Source: Chryseobacterium geocarposphaerae
GTDB taxonomy: Bacteria; Bacteroidota; Bacteroidia; Flavobacteriales; Weeksellaceae
Length of the DNA: 64,000 nt
Assembly: GCF_002797535.1 (NCBI RefSeq)
Contig: NZ_PGFD01000001.1
Location: forward strand, 62,001 to 126,000
Direction of reading: 5' to 3'
The stretch's first letter is position 1. Each line of letters begins with the position of its first letter. Below the pieces are notes generated by a model. The model had not been told where the DNA came from. It saw nothing but the letters and a program-made list of their open reading frames with translations, and did not search any database. Below, piece after piece: positions 8,393-17,860 of this stretch. The translations under genes and the position numbers were made by a program.

Positions 8393-11300
8393 ATGAAGAA
8401 AATTTATCTTTGGCTCTTGTTGGTCAGCAGTTTTGCAACAATGAAAGCACAAACCACGTATTACTCCAAAGCCTCGGCTACAGATTTTACAGCTGTAAGC
8501 AGTTGGGGAACTGCTACAGATGGTACAGGTACCTCGCCAACCAGCATTAGCAATGCAGACAATTTTGTTATTCAAAATGCTTCTGTAATGACACTTCCCG
8601 CTAATGCCTCTGTCAGACAGCTTACTATTAATTCCGGAAGTTTAACTGTTGCCGCAAATACCCTTACGGTGAGTAAAGCGGGAGCATTTGACTCAACACT
8701 GACACTTTCTGGAGGAACTTTAACCGTCTCTGGTGGAAATGTAGTTGTCAACGGAAACTTTAATCTTACTGCAGGAGGAAAGTTAACTCAAAGTGGAGGT
8801 AATATTTCCGTAGATGGAAATAATGCAGGGGCAGCTACAGGAAGTGTGGCTTCTGGAACATTTATAGTAAACTTTGCGCCTACAGCTAATACAGATATAG
8901 ATTTATCTGGGGGAACATTTACTATTGTAGATCCACATTATACCACAACAGATACTTTCCAGTGTTCAATACCAACAGCAGGTGCTACTGCAGCCACTGG
9001 GACGCATACCTTTAGATTTGGTGATGGAATCTCTACGGATAATGGAGGAACTAACGGTTTTGCTTTTTATAGCTGGAACGGAACAGGGATTTTTAAATTT
9101 AAAAATGTAATATTAGAAACTGTTACAGGAGGAACAAACAGATTCTTTCTAGCAAATGGAACTTATAGAAATACAGTTATTACCGGAGATTTAACTATAA
9201 ATGCAGGGGCGGAATTTAGGAATGCGGGGACTAGTAGCTCTACTGGAGCCAGCTATTTCTTAGGGAATATTATAAATAATGGTACCTTTACAAGTTTGGG
9301 AGGAGTAGCTTTTGCAGATGCTACGTCTGCAAGCTCTACATCTTTAACTGTTTCTGCAGCAACCAATGCCCAAACTATTTCAGGAAATGGTATTTTTAGA
9401 AATTTAACAACGTCTCCCACGGCTAATTTTACAAGCTTAATAATTAATAATTCAAGTGCTGGAGGAGTAAATTTCTCTAATGCTAATTCTTTGTTAAATG
9501 GAAGTAATACGGGTACAGTATCAGGAACTTTAACATTTACTAATGGGATTATAAACACTGGTTCCAATACATTTGTCTTAGGTATTAGCGGAGCTGCAGT
9601 GGGAACGCTTTCTTACACAGCAGGAGGGTTTGGTTCGGGTTCTACATTTAGCAGATGGTACGGAACAGCAGGATCAGGAACAACAATAGCAGCATCAACT
9701 GTACCTGCTGCAGGTGCAGGTACTTATCCTTTTGTGACAGGGAATTCAGGTGCTTACAATGCTAACCACTTTCACAGAGCTACTGCAGCCTTAACTACTG
9801 CAGGTCAAATGGCAGTTAAATTTAATGGTGCAACTGGTACTTCTTCAATAACTCCTGTAACTGAAAGTTCATTAACTTATGATAGGCAAACGAATGCTAA
9901 TTGGATCGTAACTACTTCTGCAGGATATGCTTCCTCGGCTGCACATACTTTGGCAATTCAAGGTCAGGGAACTTATATTGCTGCTAGTACAAATGTTGCA
10001 GTATTAAGCAATGGAGCGTTGGTAGGGACTGCTCAGGCAGGTACAAACCAGCCTATGGGACAAAGAACCGCAGTGCCTGCTGCAAATATAGCGGCTACTT
10101 ATACGTTAGCGACAATTGCTGCAGAAATGCCTACAGAATCGGCTCAATCAGGACCATGGGAAAGTACAAGTACATGGGTAGGAGGTGTAGTGCCAAGTTG
10201 TGTAAATGCAGCTGTTTTATCAGGTCATACAGTAACTGTAAGTGCTTCTACAACAGCAACTCCTAGCAATATTATTATTAACGCAGGAGGTAATTTATCC
10301 GTAACAGGAGGATCTATTACAGTAGGTTGTACTAATAAAAATAATTATGTTAATAATAATGGTACTTTATCAGTATCCGGAGGAAGTTTAGTAGTAAATG
10401 GAAATATTAACAATGCTACAGGGTCTACTTTCAGTCAATCAGCAGGGGCAATTGTTGTAGATGGAAATTCTGGAACAGTTGCAACATCGGTATTAACAGG
10501 AATGCCATTAGTTTGGTTTCAGTCTAATAATGTAAATCTTACAGGTGGAAAACTAACAATTGTTGCAGGGCATATTGGTACAGCGGCAGCCGATAGAGCT
10601 ATTACTTATGTTCCAACAACAACTCCTTATCCAAACATTACTACTGGACATACTATACAGTTTGGAGATGGTATTTCAACAGTTGCAAACAGTACCAAAG
10701 GTTTCGAAACTTCATTAGCAACCAGATTTTATTTCGGTAATGTTATTGTTAATACTTTATCATCGGCAAATGCTTTTGTGGCTTCAAGTTCTTCAACTGT
10801 AGTTATAAATGGCAACCTGACAGTTACTGCAGGTGAATATAGAGGAGGAACTACTACTCAGGTTGTTGGTGGTAATATTGTAAATAATGGTACTTTAACT
10901 AATACTGGAACTTTGACGTTTGGACAGGTTACGCAAACTGATATGTCAAGTCCGACAATTACTCCACAAACGACAGCTCAGTCTGTAAGCGGCTCTGGGG
11001 TATTCAGGAATTTAACAGCTTCTCCAACGGCTAACTTTACAAGTGTAACAGTCAACAATAGTTCTTCGACAGGAGTAACATTTGCAGATGCAAATTCCTT
11101 GTTAAACGGAACAAATACAGGTACCGTATCAGGGACATTAACCCTGACAACTGGATTTTTAAATACAGGCGCTAATACTTTTGTTTTAGGAACTTCAGCT
11201 ACTTCTAACGGAACTTTATCTTATACAGCAGGTGGTTTCAGCACGGGTAGTACCTTTGCAAGATGGTGGCCAACCACTACGGCTACCGGTGCATCTATTA

Positions 11301-13555
11301 CTGCATCAACAACGACCACCGCAACAGGAGCAGGAGTTTACCCATTTGCAACAGGAACAAGTACTGCATTTTCGGCTAGAAACATGTATTTGTATCAAAG
11401 TGCGGCTGCTACAACCGGTGGAAAAATTGCAGTACAATATAATAATGTTGCTGGAACAAATACGGTAAGCATTGTAGACGGAGCTTATACCGTAGATACA
11501 CAGGCAAAATCTAATTGGGTTGTTTCTCAATCTGGAATTACGGGAACACCAACTTATAGTATGGCAATAAACGGGCAGGATATTTATACTGCTGCTAATG
11601 GAAACAGTAGAATTACATTGGCTTCAGCTCCAGCCTTAGGAACGCACCAGGCAGGAACAAGCTATGTAAATGCACAAAGAACGGCTATTCCGCTGGCTAA
11701 TTTGGCTGACACTTATTATTTAGGTCTTTCGGCTTCAGATATTCCTTTTATATCTGTGGCAAATGGTAATTGGAATTCCGGTGCTACTTGGAGCAAAGGA
11801 ACAGTGCCTACGTGTACAGATGTGGTACAAATTGCATCAGGTACAACAGTAACAGTAAATTCCGCGGGTAATACATCTAGAAATGTTACAATTAATGCAG
11901 GAGGAACATTGGTAAATGCTTCAGGAGATTTAACGGTAGGTTGTACATTAAATAATAATTTCCTGGCCAACAACGGAACATTGACGGTTTCAGGAGGAAC
12001 ATTAAATATTAATGGAAATATAGCAGTTAATTCCGGAGGTAAATTTAATCAGTCAGGAGGACAGGTAAATGTTGATGGAAACAATGCAGGTTCTGCTACA
12101 GGAAGTGTGGCCTCCGGAACATATATCGTAAGTTTTGCTCCAACTGCTAATACCGATATTAATCTTACTGGAGGAACCTTTACTATTGTAGATCCCCATT
12201 ACACTACCACCGAGACTTTCAGAGTAACAGTGCCTACAGCAGGAGCAATTTCTGCTACAGGAACACATACATTTAAATTTGGTGATGGAATTTCTACAGA
12301 TAATGGAGGAACTAATGGATTTAATTTTTATAGTTGGGCCGGAACAGGAATTTTTAAATTTAAGAATGTTGTTTTAGAAACTGTTACCGGAGGATCAAAT
12401 AGATTTTTCTTAGTCAACGGAACATATTATAATGTTGTTATTAATGGAGATCTAACGATTAATTCTGGTGCGGAATTTAGAAATGCCGGAACTAGTACAA
12501 CCACTGGAGCAAGTTATTTTACAGGTAACATTATAAATAATGGAACATTTACTACGTCAGGAGGGTTAAGTTTTGCAGATGCTACATCTGCTTCATCCAC
12601 TTCACTTACCGTTTCGGCATCAACTAATGCTCAAACTATATCAGGAAGCGGAGTGTTTAGAAACTTAACAGCTTCTCCTACAGCTAATTTAACTTCGCTG
12701 ACTGTTAATAATTCAAATCCGGCAGGTGTTACTTTAAATGTTCCTTTGTCAGTAAGTGGTACATTGACTTTAACGCAAGGATTTGTAAATACAACCAATA
12801 CTAACTTATTGACATTAGGTACTGCAACTGCGGCGGGTACATTATCTGGAGGTAGTACTACTGCTTATATAAAAGGACCATTTGCTAGAACTATTGGTAA
12901 TGCGAACACAAGCTATATATTATATCCTGTGGGTAAAACTGCCTATGCTCCAATTTCATTGTCGCCGGCAACTACTGCGGTAGCTAATATGAAAGCAGAA
13001 GCATTCGATACCAACTCAGGAACAGCATCTGCTACAATTCAGAATTTATCTGCGACAAGAAGATGGGAAGCTCCTTTAGTATCTGGTACTTTCACAACAA
13101 TTAATGTAAGATTAGGAGATAATGCAATCACAAATGCTAATTTCCCGGTAATTGCACCAACAGCAAGTGGAATATATGATAGTTTGTTTGGTACTACAGG
13201 TACTTATGCTGCCGGTACACCAAATACAACACAGTCTACTACTGCATTGGCGGCGGCTAGTTATACAGGTTTCCTATCTTATGCGGAAATAGCTGCTGCA
13301 CTTGGTACGCAAGAAGTGGCATCTAATGATAAAGAGATAAAAATCTATCCAAATCCATTTGTAGATGTATTGAATATTTCAGATATCAATACTATAAAAT
13401 CTGTTTCAATAGTAGATATTTCAGGAAGATTGGTGAAAACATTTGATAAGCCAAATTCAACGCTTTATTTAGGGGAATTAAATTCAGGAATGTATTTAGT
13501 TGTTCTGAATATGAAAGATGGTTCTAAACAAACTATTAAAGCAATAAAAAGATAA
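8393..13555 (+). CDS. Giant modular beta-strand-repeat surface protein, T9SS type A cargo
   Basis: A 1720-residue exported protein with a signal peptide (MKKIYLWLLLVSSFATMKAQ). It is built from three long related modules, about residues 22-575, 578-1112 and 1119-1500. Each opens with a W..G..P motif and a short beta-strand pattern (NAGGNLSVTGG), and each contains a version of TISGSGVFRNLTASPTAN. Modules 1 and 3 are closest, sharing NTDI.L.GGTFTIVDPHYTTT. Composition is rich in T, S, G, N and A, as in extracellular beta-helix or adhesin stalks. The last 75 residues (IYPNPFVDVLNISD to the final KAIKR) form a T9SS type A sorting domain, so it should cross the outer membrane by T9SS and be anchored or released. 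No catalytic motif is visible, so an adhesin or surface-layer role is inference. Confidence 0.85.
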   Translation: MKKIYLWLLLVSSFATMKAQTTYYSKASATDFTAVSSWGTATDGTGTSPTSISNADNFVIQNASVMTLPANASVRQLTINSGSLTVAANTLTVSKAGAFDSTLTLSGGTLTVSGGNVVVNGNFNLTAGGKLTQSGGNISVDGNNAGAATGSVASGTFIVNFAPTANTDIDLSGGTFTIVDPHYTTTDTFQCSIPTAGATAATGTHTFRFGDGISTDNGGTNGFAFYSWNGTGIFKFKNVILETVTGGTNRFFLANGTYRNTVITGDLTINAGAEFRNAGTSSSTGASYFLGNIINNGTFTSLGGVAFADATSASSTSLTVSAATNAQTISGNGIFRNLTTSPTANFTSLIINNSSAGGVNFSNANSLLNGSNTGTVSGTLTFTNGIINTGSNTFVLGISGAAVGTLSYTAGGFGSGSTFSRWYGTAGSGTTIAASTVPAAGAGTYPFVTGNSGAYNANHFHRATAALTTAGQMAVKFNGATGTSSITPVTESSLTYDRQTNANWIVTTSAGYASSAAHTLAIQGQGTYIAASTNVAVLSNGALVGTAQAGTNQPMGQRTAVPAANIAATYTLATIAAEMPTESAQSGPWESTSTWVGGVVPSCVNAAVLSGHTVTVSASTTATPSNIIINAGGNLSVTGGSITVGCTNKNNYVNNNGTLSVSGGSLVVNGNINNATGSTFSQSAGAIVVDGNSGTVATSVLTGMPLVWFQSNNVNLTGGKLTIVAGHIGTAAADRAITYVPTTTPYPNITTGHTIQFGDGISTVANSTKGFETSLATRFYFGNVIVNTLSSANAFVASSSSTVVINGNLTVTAGEYRGGTTTQVVGGNIVNNGTLTNTGTLTFGQVTQTDMSSPTITPQTTAQSVSGSGVFRNLTASPTANFTSVTVNNSSSTGVTFADANSLLNGTNTGTVSGTLTLTTGFLNTGANTFVLGTSATSNGTLSYTAGGFSTGSTFARWWPTTTATGASITASTTTTATGAGVYPFATGTSTAFSARNMYLYQSAAATTGGKIAVQYNNVAGTNTVSIVDGAYTVDTQAKSNWVVSQSGITGTPTYSMAINGQDIYTAANGNSRITLASAPALGTHQAGTSYVNAQRTAIPLANLADTYYLGLSASDIPFISVANGNWNSGATWSKGTVPTCTDVVQIASGTTVTVNSAGNTSRNVTINAGGTLVNASGDLTVGCTLNNNFLANNGTLTVSGGTLNINGNIAVNSGGKFNQSGGQVNVDGNNAGSATGSVASGTYIVSFAPTANTDINLTGGTFTIVDPHYTTTETFRVTVPTAGAISATGTHTFKFGDGISTDNGGTNGFNFYSWAGTGIFKFKNVVLETVTGGSNRFFLVNGTYYNVVINGDLTINSGAEFRNAGTSTTTGASYFTGNIINNGTFTTSGGLSFADATSASSTSLTVSASTNAQTISGSGVFRNLTASPTANLTSLTVNNSNPAGVTLNVPLSVSGTLTLTQGFVNTTNTNLLTLGTATAAGTLSGGSTTAYIKGPFARTIGNANTSYILYPVGKTAYAPISLSPATTAVANMKAEAFDTNSGTASATIQNLSATRRWEAPLVSGTFTTINVRLGDNAITNANFPVIAPTASGIYDSLFGTTGTYAAGTPNTTQSTTALAAASYTGFLSYAEIAAALGTQEVASNDKEIKIYPNPFVDVLNISDINTIKSVSIVDISGRLVKTFDKPNSTLYLGELNSGMYLVVLNMKDGSKQTIKAIKR

Positions 13556-13582
13556 TGTTTGTTTATATGATTAATATATTGT

Positions 13583-13616
13583 AAAAAAAGCTTCCCAATT
13601 TGGGAAGCTTTTTTAT
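13583..13616. terminator. Bidirectional terminator between convergent genes
   Basis: AAAAAAGCTTCCCAA and TTGGGAAGCTTTTTT form a perfect stem with A and T tracts on both sides. It can serve both the giant T9SS gene and the small membrane protein gene that ends at 13629 on the other strand. Confidence 0.9.
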
Positions 13617-13628
13617 TTTAATAGAATG

Positions 13629-13787
13629 TTATTTATCAGGTACCGGTTGGATATCTCCTGTATTTAAAAGATCAAAAACAGATGGGAAGAACATAACGAG
13701 GATGAAATAGATGATAATCATTAATACAATTAATGCAAAAAGAATAATGACTAAACTGTTGGGCTTGTTTTTCTTTTTTGGTTCCAT
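13629..13787 (-). CDS. Small single-pass membrane protein, 52 residues
   Basis: A minus-strand ATG at 13787 opens a 52-residue frame: a basic N-terminus (MEPKKKNKPN), one long hydrophobic segment at about residues 12-35 (SLVIILFALIVLMIIIYFIL) and a short acidic/polar tail ending PVPDK. It begins 40 nt after the stop of the potassium channel gene, has no terminator in between, and is followed directly by the shared terminator. It is therefore probably co-transcribed with the channel. I know of no named family. It could be an accessory peptide of the channel, but that is a guess from position and topology only. Confidence 0.6.
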   Translation of the reverse strand: MEPKKKNKPNSLVIILFALIVLMIIIYFILVMFFPSVFDLLNTGDIQPVPDK

Positions 13788-13827
13788 GATTGTGGTATTT
13801 GGTTAATAGATTGAATGATAAATAAAT

Positions 13828-14655
13828 CTAAGCTAATTTCTTGCCACATTGTTTACAGTATCTTGCATCATCATCAATATCCTCATTACCACATCGGTCA
13901 CATATTTTTTCTAAGTTCTGTCTTTTATTGCGCATTTCGGCCGTTACAATTCCTGTTGGAACAGCTATAATAGAGTAACCGGCCAACATTAAAATAACCG
14001 CAAAAAATTTCCCCATGGGAGTAATGGGAGAAACATCTCCATAGCCAACTGTAGTTACTGTTACCACCGCCCAGTAAATAGATTGCGGAATGGTTTCAAA
14101 GCCGGGTCTTCCTCCTTCTACCATAAACATCAAAGAGCCGACAATGACCGAAAAAATAATTAGGAATAAAAGAAAAATATAAATCTTTCTGGAGCTGTTT
14201 TTTAGTGCTTTTACAATAAGATAACCATCGTTCATAAAATCCAGAAGGTTAAAGATCCTGAAGATTCTTAGCATTCTCAACATTCTGAAGATGAGAAAAT
14301 ACTTAGTAACGGGAAAGAAGAAGCTTAAATAAAAAGGAACCAATGCTAAAAAATCAATGATTCCGAAGAAACTAAAAATATATTGTTTTTTATTCTTTAC
14401 TACAGCAATTCTGGACCAGTATTCAGCGGTAAAAAACAGTGAAATGATCCATTCAAGAATTAGGAAGGTATAATGGAATTTTTTATCCAGTTGAGGTACG
14501 CTTTCCATCATAATGATAGCGGTACTTATAAGAATTAAGGATAATAATACAATATCGAAGAGTTTTCCGAGCTTGGTATCGGAGCGATAAATGATACGAT
14601 AAAGGAATCTTTTCCAAAGAATATCTTCAGGAATAAGATTGTGTTCTCTTTCCAT
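13828..14655 (-). CDS. Voltage-gated-type potassium channel with C-terminal zinc ribbon
   Basis: A 275-residue inner-membrane channel with the six-helix layout of Kv channels. Hydrophobic segments run from about 33 to 240. An S4-like helix RMLRMLRIFRIF lies at 124-135 with regularly spaced arginines. The K+ selectivity filter TVGYGD is at 202-207, between the last two helices. The unusual part is the cytosolic tail, where CDRC (252-255) and CKQC (267-270) make a four-cysteine zinc ribbon. The arginines of S4 suggest voltage sensing; ribbon function is unknown, perhaps assembly or redox/metal sensing. A 52-residue membrane protein gene follows 40 nt downstream. Confidence 0.9.
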   Translation of the reverse strand: MEREHNLIPEDILWKRFLYRIIYRSDTKLGKLFDIVLLSLILISTAIIMMESVPQLDKKFHYTFLILEWIISLFFTAEYWSRIAVVKNKKQYIFSFFGIIDFLALVPFYLSFFFPVTKYFLIFRMLRMLRIFRIFNLLDFMNDGYLIVKALKNSSRKIYIFLLFLIIFSVIVGSLMFMVEGGRPGFETIPQSIYWAVVTVTTVGYGDVSPITPMGKFFAVILMLAGYSIIAVPTGIVTAEMRNKRQNLEKICDRCGNEDIDDDARYCKQCGKKLA

Positions 14656-14903
14656 TTTGAGCTGTTATTTCACAGGAAAGTTAATAATTTCTATTAAATA
14701 TATACTAAAAATCCGATTGTTAAAAGAATGTTATTAATGTTAATATTTTTTTTAATCGAAAATAGGTGAGTTATTGTTTGTAAATATATGATTTTCAAAT
14801 TGTTATATTAAGTAAAATACGAAAAAAATAATTAAAATAAAAATTTATTTTTTAATATATTTATATGTATAGTTTGTAATTTTATTCAACAAAATCTAAT
14901 ACC

Positions 14904-15746
14904 ATGAGAAAATTATTAACTTCTTTTATTCCGATTTTCATATGTAGTTTTATATATGCGCAGGTTGGGATTAATACCACGTCTCCCAACGGAGCGACAG
15001 TGTTGGATATTACTTCTAGTCAGAAAGGAATTCTTATACCTCGTCTTTCAGATGCACAAAGAGATGCCAATCTTGCTGATAATGATGCTTCTACAGTACC
15101 TCCTGCGGGTGTTGTGAATGCTAATCTTACTGCAGGAACCTTAATTTTTAATACGACAGCCAATAATTTCCAGTATTGGGATGGTACCCTCTGGAGACAG
15201 TTCTTTGTTCCCACAAACTCTCAGGCTGGTAACGACGGTGTCGTTAAGATAAATTCTGGAAACGCAAATGTAAAACCCACTCTTACTTTAAATGCAGCAG
15301 GTAATAGTTTTGGTGCAGCTGTTACTGTAACGTATGCGACACCATTGGTGTTTGCTCCAAGTCCTACCACAAGTTGGCCGGAAACTACAGTGCCGTTCCC
15401 CGGTGTAACGTCAAATATTTATATAGCCGCAACAAATAAATGGAGGGAAAACGAAATTTATGGGCAGGTTCATATTTGGAGATTGATTGCGACGGTGACT
15501 GCAGGTGCCAGTTCTTCAGGTTCAGTAAAAGCAATTTTTAGAAATCCTGATTCCGGTTTTGAAGTTAATTCAATTCAACTTGTTCCTTCAGGTTCAGGAG
15601 CGAAAGTCCTTACCTTTTATTTCTATACTATTGCGGATCCTGACAGTCTTAACCCCGGAAGAGGATATGTTCTTTCTATGCAATCGGATGTAGATTGTAC
15701 GGCGGTTGTAGAATCTTTTACAAGAGTATCATTATTTAAAGATTAG
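14904..15746 (+). CDS. Exported hypothetical protein of the VGINT...LDITS type
   Basis: A 280-residue protein with a signal peptide (MRKLLTSFIPIFICSFIYAQ) followed at once by VGINTTSPNGATVLDI and KGILIPRLS. This N-terminal motif is common in Bacteroidota exported proteins, where it resembles the neck of fibre or adhesin proteins. Next come a W-rich NFQYWDGTLWRQF segment and a beta-rich C-terminal part of about 180 residues with no motif I know. No T9SS sorting domain is visible, so it may stay in the periplasm or be exported another way. It is a single-gene unit with its own terminator. Function unknown; a structural or surface role is only suggested by the N-terminal motif. Confidence 0.7.
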   Translation: MRKLLTSFIPIFICSFIYAQVGINTTSPNGATVLDITSSQKGILIPRLSDAQRDANLADNDASTVPPAGVVNANLTAGTLIFNTTANNFQYWDGTLWRQFFVPTNSQAGNDGVVKINSGNANVKPTLTLNAAGNSFGAAVTVTYATPLVFAPSPTTSWPETTVPFPGVTSNIYIAATNKWRENEIYGQVHIWRLIATVTAGASSSGSVKAIFRNPDSGFEVNSIQLVPSGSGAKVLTFYFYTIADPDSLNPGRGYVLSMQSDVDCTAVVESFTRVSLFKD

Positions 15747-15773
15747 TTTCAAGTATATTTAAGTGTTTGTTGT

Positions 15774-15804
15774 GAACCGGCTTTTTCTCAAAGGCCGGTT
15801 TTTT
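15774..15804 (+). terminator. Terminator of the exported VGINT protein gene
   Basis: AACCGGC and GCCGGTT pair across a 13-nt loop and are followed by T6. Confidence 0.85.
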
Positions 15805-15856
15805 ATTGATATTTAATTTGCTATAATTTTTTAATAAAGCAGAATCTAATTTTACT

Positions 15857-15888
15857 TTGGTTTAACTCTGTTAAAATTAATATCTTCG
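15857..15888 (+). promoter_or_regulatory. Promoter of the Nif3/coiled-coil operon
   Basis: TTG at 15857-15859, 21 nt, then TATCTTCG at 15881-15888, one mismatch from TAnnTTTG. Its position implies that transcription starts near 15893, which favours the ATG at 15910 over the upstream TTG at 15889 as the start of the next gene. Confidence 0.6.
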
Positions 15889-15909
15889 TTGAGGTATAAA
15901 ATTTATAGA

Positions 15910-17007
15910 ATGAAATTAAGAAATGTAATTTCAAAGATTGAAGAAAGAATACACATACATCAGGCAGAAGATTTTGATAATGTGGGGCTCTTATGCGGGG
16001 TTTCTGACCGCGAAATTTCCGGGATTTTAGTGTGTCATGATGCGCTGGAAAATGTAGTAGAGGAAGCCATAGAGAAAAACTGTAATTTGATTGTATGTTT
16101 TCATCCGATTATTTTTTCAGGATTAAAATCATTGACGGGTAAAAATTATGTTGAAAGAGCTGTTTTGAAAGCTATTGAAAATAAAATTGCCATTTATGCC
16201 ATTCATACTGCCTTTGACAATGACTTCTTTGGAGTGAATGCAGGAATTTGCAATCAGTTAGGACTAAAAAATCTGAAAATTCTTCAGCCTAAAAAAAATA
16301 ATTTAAAACAATTAACGGTATTTGTTCCCAAAGATTATTCTGAAAAGCTCAGAGAAGCCCTTTTTTCTGCCGGAGCTGGAAATATCGGTTTCTATGATGA
16401 ATGTAGCTTTACAATCAACGGAAACGGTACTTTTAGGCCGATAGAAGGTTCAAACCCGTTCTCGGGACAGCAGGATATCAGAGAAAATGCAGATGAAGAT
16501 ATGATTTCGGTAATTTTTGAAGATTATAAAAAAGGAAAGATCATCAATGCGATGAAAGCAGCACATCCTTATGAAGAAGTGGCGCATCAGATTTATAGTT
16601 TAGAAAATGACAACCAGTATTCCGGATTAGGAATGTATGGAGATTTTGAAGAACCGATGGATGAGAAAGATTTCCTGAAGCTGGTGAAAGAAAAATTCAA
16701 TCTGGAAATGATCAGGCATTCTGATTTTAATAATAAAAAAATTAAAAGAGTAGGGGTTTTGGGAGGTTCCGGAGCGAGCGGAATACGATCTGCTTTATCA
16801 AAAAAATGTGATGCGTATTTAACAGGAGACGTAAAATACCACGATTTTTTCCTGGCAGAATCAAAAATGATGATTTGTGATATAGGACATTTTGAATCAG
16901 AACAATTTGTAACTCAACAATTATTTGAAATATTATCACAAAAATTTAGTACATTTGCAATCTCAAAATCTATTGAGAAAACAAACCCGGTAAATTATTT
17001 CATTTAA
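15910..17007 (+). CDS. Nif3-like dinuclear metal-centre protein
   Basis: A 365-residue member of the NIF3/YbgI/YqfO family (GTP cyclohydrolase I type 2-like fold). The opening MKLRNVISKIEERIHIHQAEDFDNVGLLCG and the segment IVCFHPIIFSGLKSL contain the N-terminal metal-ligand region. TGDVKYHDFFLAESKMMICDIGHFESE near the end is the conserved second ligand region. Between them lies the YqfO/CutA-like insert (VFVPKDYSEKLREALFSAGAGNIG) found in longer members. The biochemical role of the family is unsettled. The start at 15910 is preferred because a promoter box overlaps the longer TTG-initiated version. It is separated by 4 nt from the next gene, a pairing seen in many bacteria. Confidence 0.9.
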   Translation: MKLRNVISKIEERIHIHQAEDFDNVGLLCGVSDREISGILVCHDALENVVEEAIEKNCNLIVCFHPIIFSGLKSLTGKNYVERAVLKAIENKIAIYAIHTAFDNDFFGVNAGICNQLGLKNLKILQPKKNNLKQLTVFVPKDYSEKLREALFSAGAGNIGFYDECSFTINGNGTFRPIEGSNPFSGQQDIRENADEDMISVIFEDYKKGKIINAMKAAHPYEEVAHQIYSLENDNQYSGLGMYGDFEEPMDEKDFLKLVKEKFNLEMIRHSDFNNKKIKRVGVLGGSGASGIRSALSKKCDAYLTGDVKYHDFFLAESKMMICDIGHFESEQFVTQQLFEILSQKFSTFAISKSIEKTNPVNYFI

Positions 17008-17011
17008 ATAT

Positions 17012-17788
17012 ATGGCAAAAACCAACGATATTCCAGTTGAAGAGAAGTTAAGAGCTCTATACGATTTGCAAATCATTGATTCTAGATTGGACGAGATCCG
17101 AAATACAAGAGGAGAATTGCCAATCGAAGTAGAGGATCTTGAAATTGAGATCGAAGGTCTTGAAAAAAGAGCTGAAAAATTTCATGCAGACATCAAAGAT
17201 CAGGAAGATCAGATTAAGACAAAGCATGAAGTGATTAACCATGCAAAAGCTTTAATTGAAAAATACAAATCTCAGCAAGATAACGTAAGAAACAATAAAG
17301 AATTTGAAGCATTAGGTAAAGAGATTGAATACCAGGATCTTGAAATTCAGCTTTCTGAAAAAAGAATCAAAGAATTCGGAGCTAAAATTGCTCATAAAAA
17401 TGAAACATTAAGTGAATTAAATGCAAAAATCGATGATTTAAAAAATCACTTAAAATTCAAGAAAGAAGAGCTTGAAGGACTTATTGCTGAAACGCAGAAA
17501 GAAGAAGAATATCTTCTGGAGCAGTCTAAGGTATATGCTGCAAAAATCGATGACAGATTACTGGCTTCTTATAACAGAATCAGAACCAGCTCTGTTAATG
17601 GTCTTGCTGTAGTAGGTCTTGAAAGAGGAGCTCCAAAAGGATCTTTCTTCACGATTCCGCCTCAAAAGCAAATGGAAATCGCTCAGAGAAAGAAAATCAT
17701 TATCGATGAGCATTCAGGAAAAATCCTTGTTGATGACGAATTGGTAATGGAGGAAAACGAAAGAATGAAATCAGTAATTAAATTCTAA
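17012..17788 (+). CDS. Long coiled-coil protein of the C4 zinc-ribbon family, cysteines lost
   Basis: A 258-residue protein, almost entirely helical and highly charged from 10 to 190, giving a predicted antiparallel coiled coil. It ends in the family's small domain (VNGLAVVGLERGAPKGSFF, IPPQ, then EHSGKILVDDELV). The family (DUF164, CT398-like) normally carries CxxC pairs at RGAPKG and at EHSGK that bind zinc. This protein has no cysteine at all in 258 residues, so the ribbon fold may be kept without metal. It follows the Nif3 gene by 4 nt and a strong terminator follows, so the two genes form an operon. Suggested roles for the family (nucleic acid binding, secretion chaperone) are uncertain. 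Confidence 0.85.
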   Translation: MAKTNDIPVEEKLRALYDLQIIDSRLDEIRNTRGELPIEVEDLEIEIEGLEKRAEKFHADIKDQEDQIKTKHEVINHAKALIEKYKSQQDNVRNNKEFEALGKEIEYQDLEIQLSEKRIKEFGAKIAHKNETLSELNAKIDDLKNHLKFKKEELEGLIAETQKEEEYLLEQSKVYAAKIDDRLLASYNRIRTSSVNGLAVVGLERGAPKGSFFTIPPQKQMEIAQRKKIIIDEHSGKILVDDELVMEENERMKSVIKF

Positions 17789-17813
17789 TTTATAATTACG
17801 GTTTAAATAATAT

Positions 17814-17847
17814 AAAAAAGCTGCTTCAATATTTGAAGCAGCTTTTT
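17814..17847 (+). terminator. Terminator of the Nif3/coiled-coil operon
   Basis: A perfect stem AAAAAGCTGCTTCAA / TTGAAGCAGCTTTTT with a 3-nt loop. Confidence 0.9.
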
Positions 17848-17860
17848 ATTTTTAAAAACT

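Noticed and set aside
8393..13555. Regularly spaced repeats that might be read as a CRISPR-like or satellite array
   Set aside because: The repeats stay in one reading frame, vary in sequence and encode beta-strand modules of a single protein with signal peptide and sorting domain.
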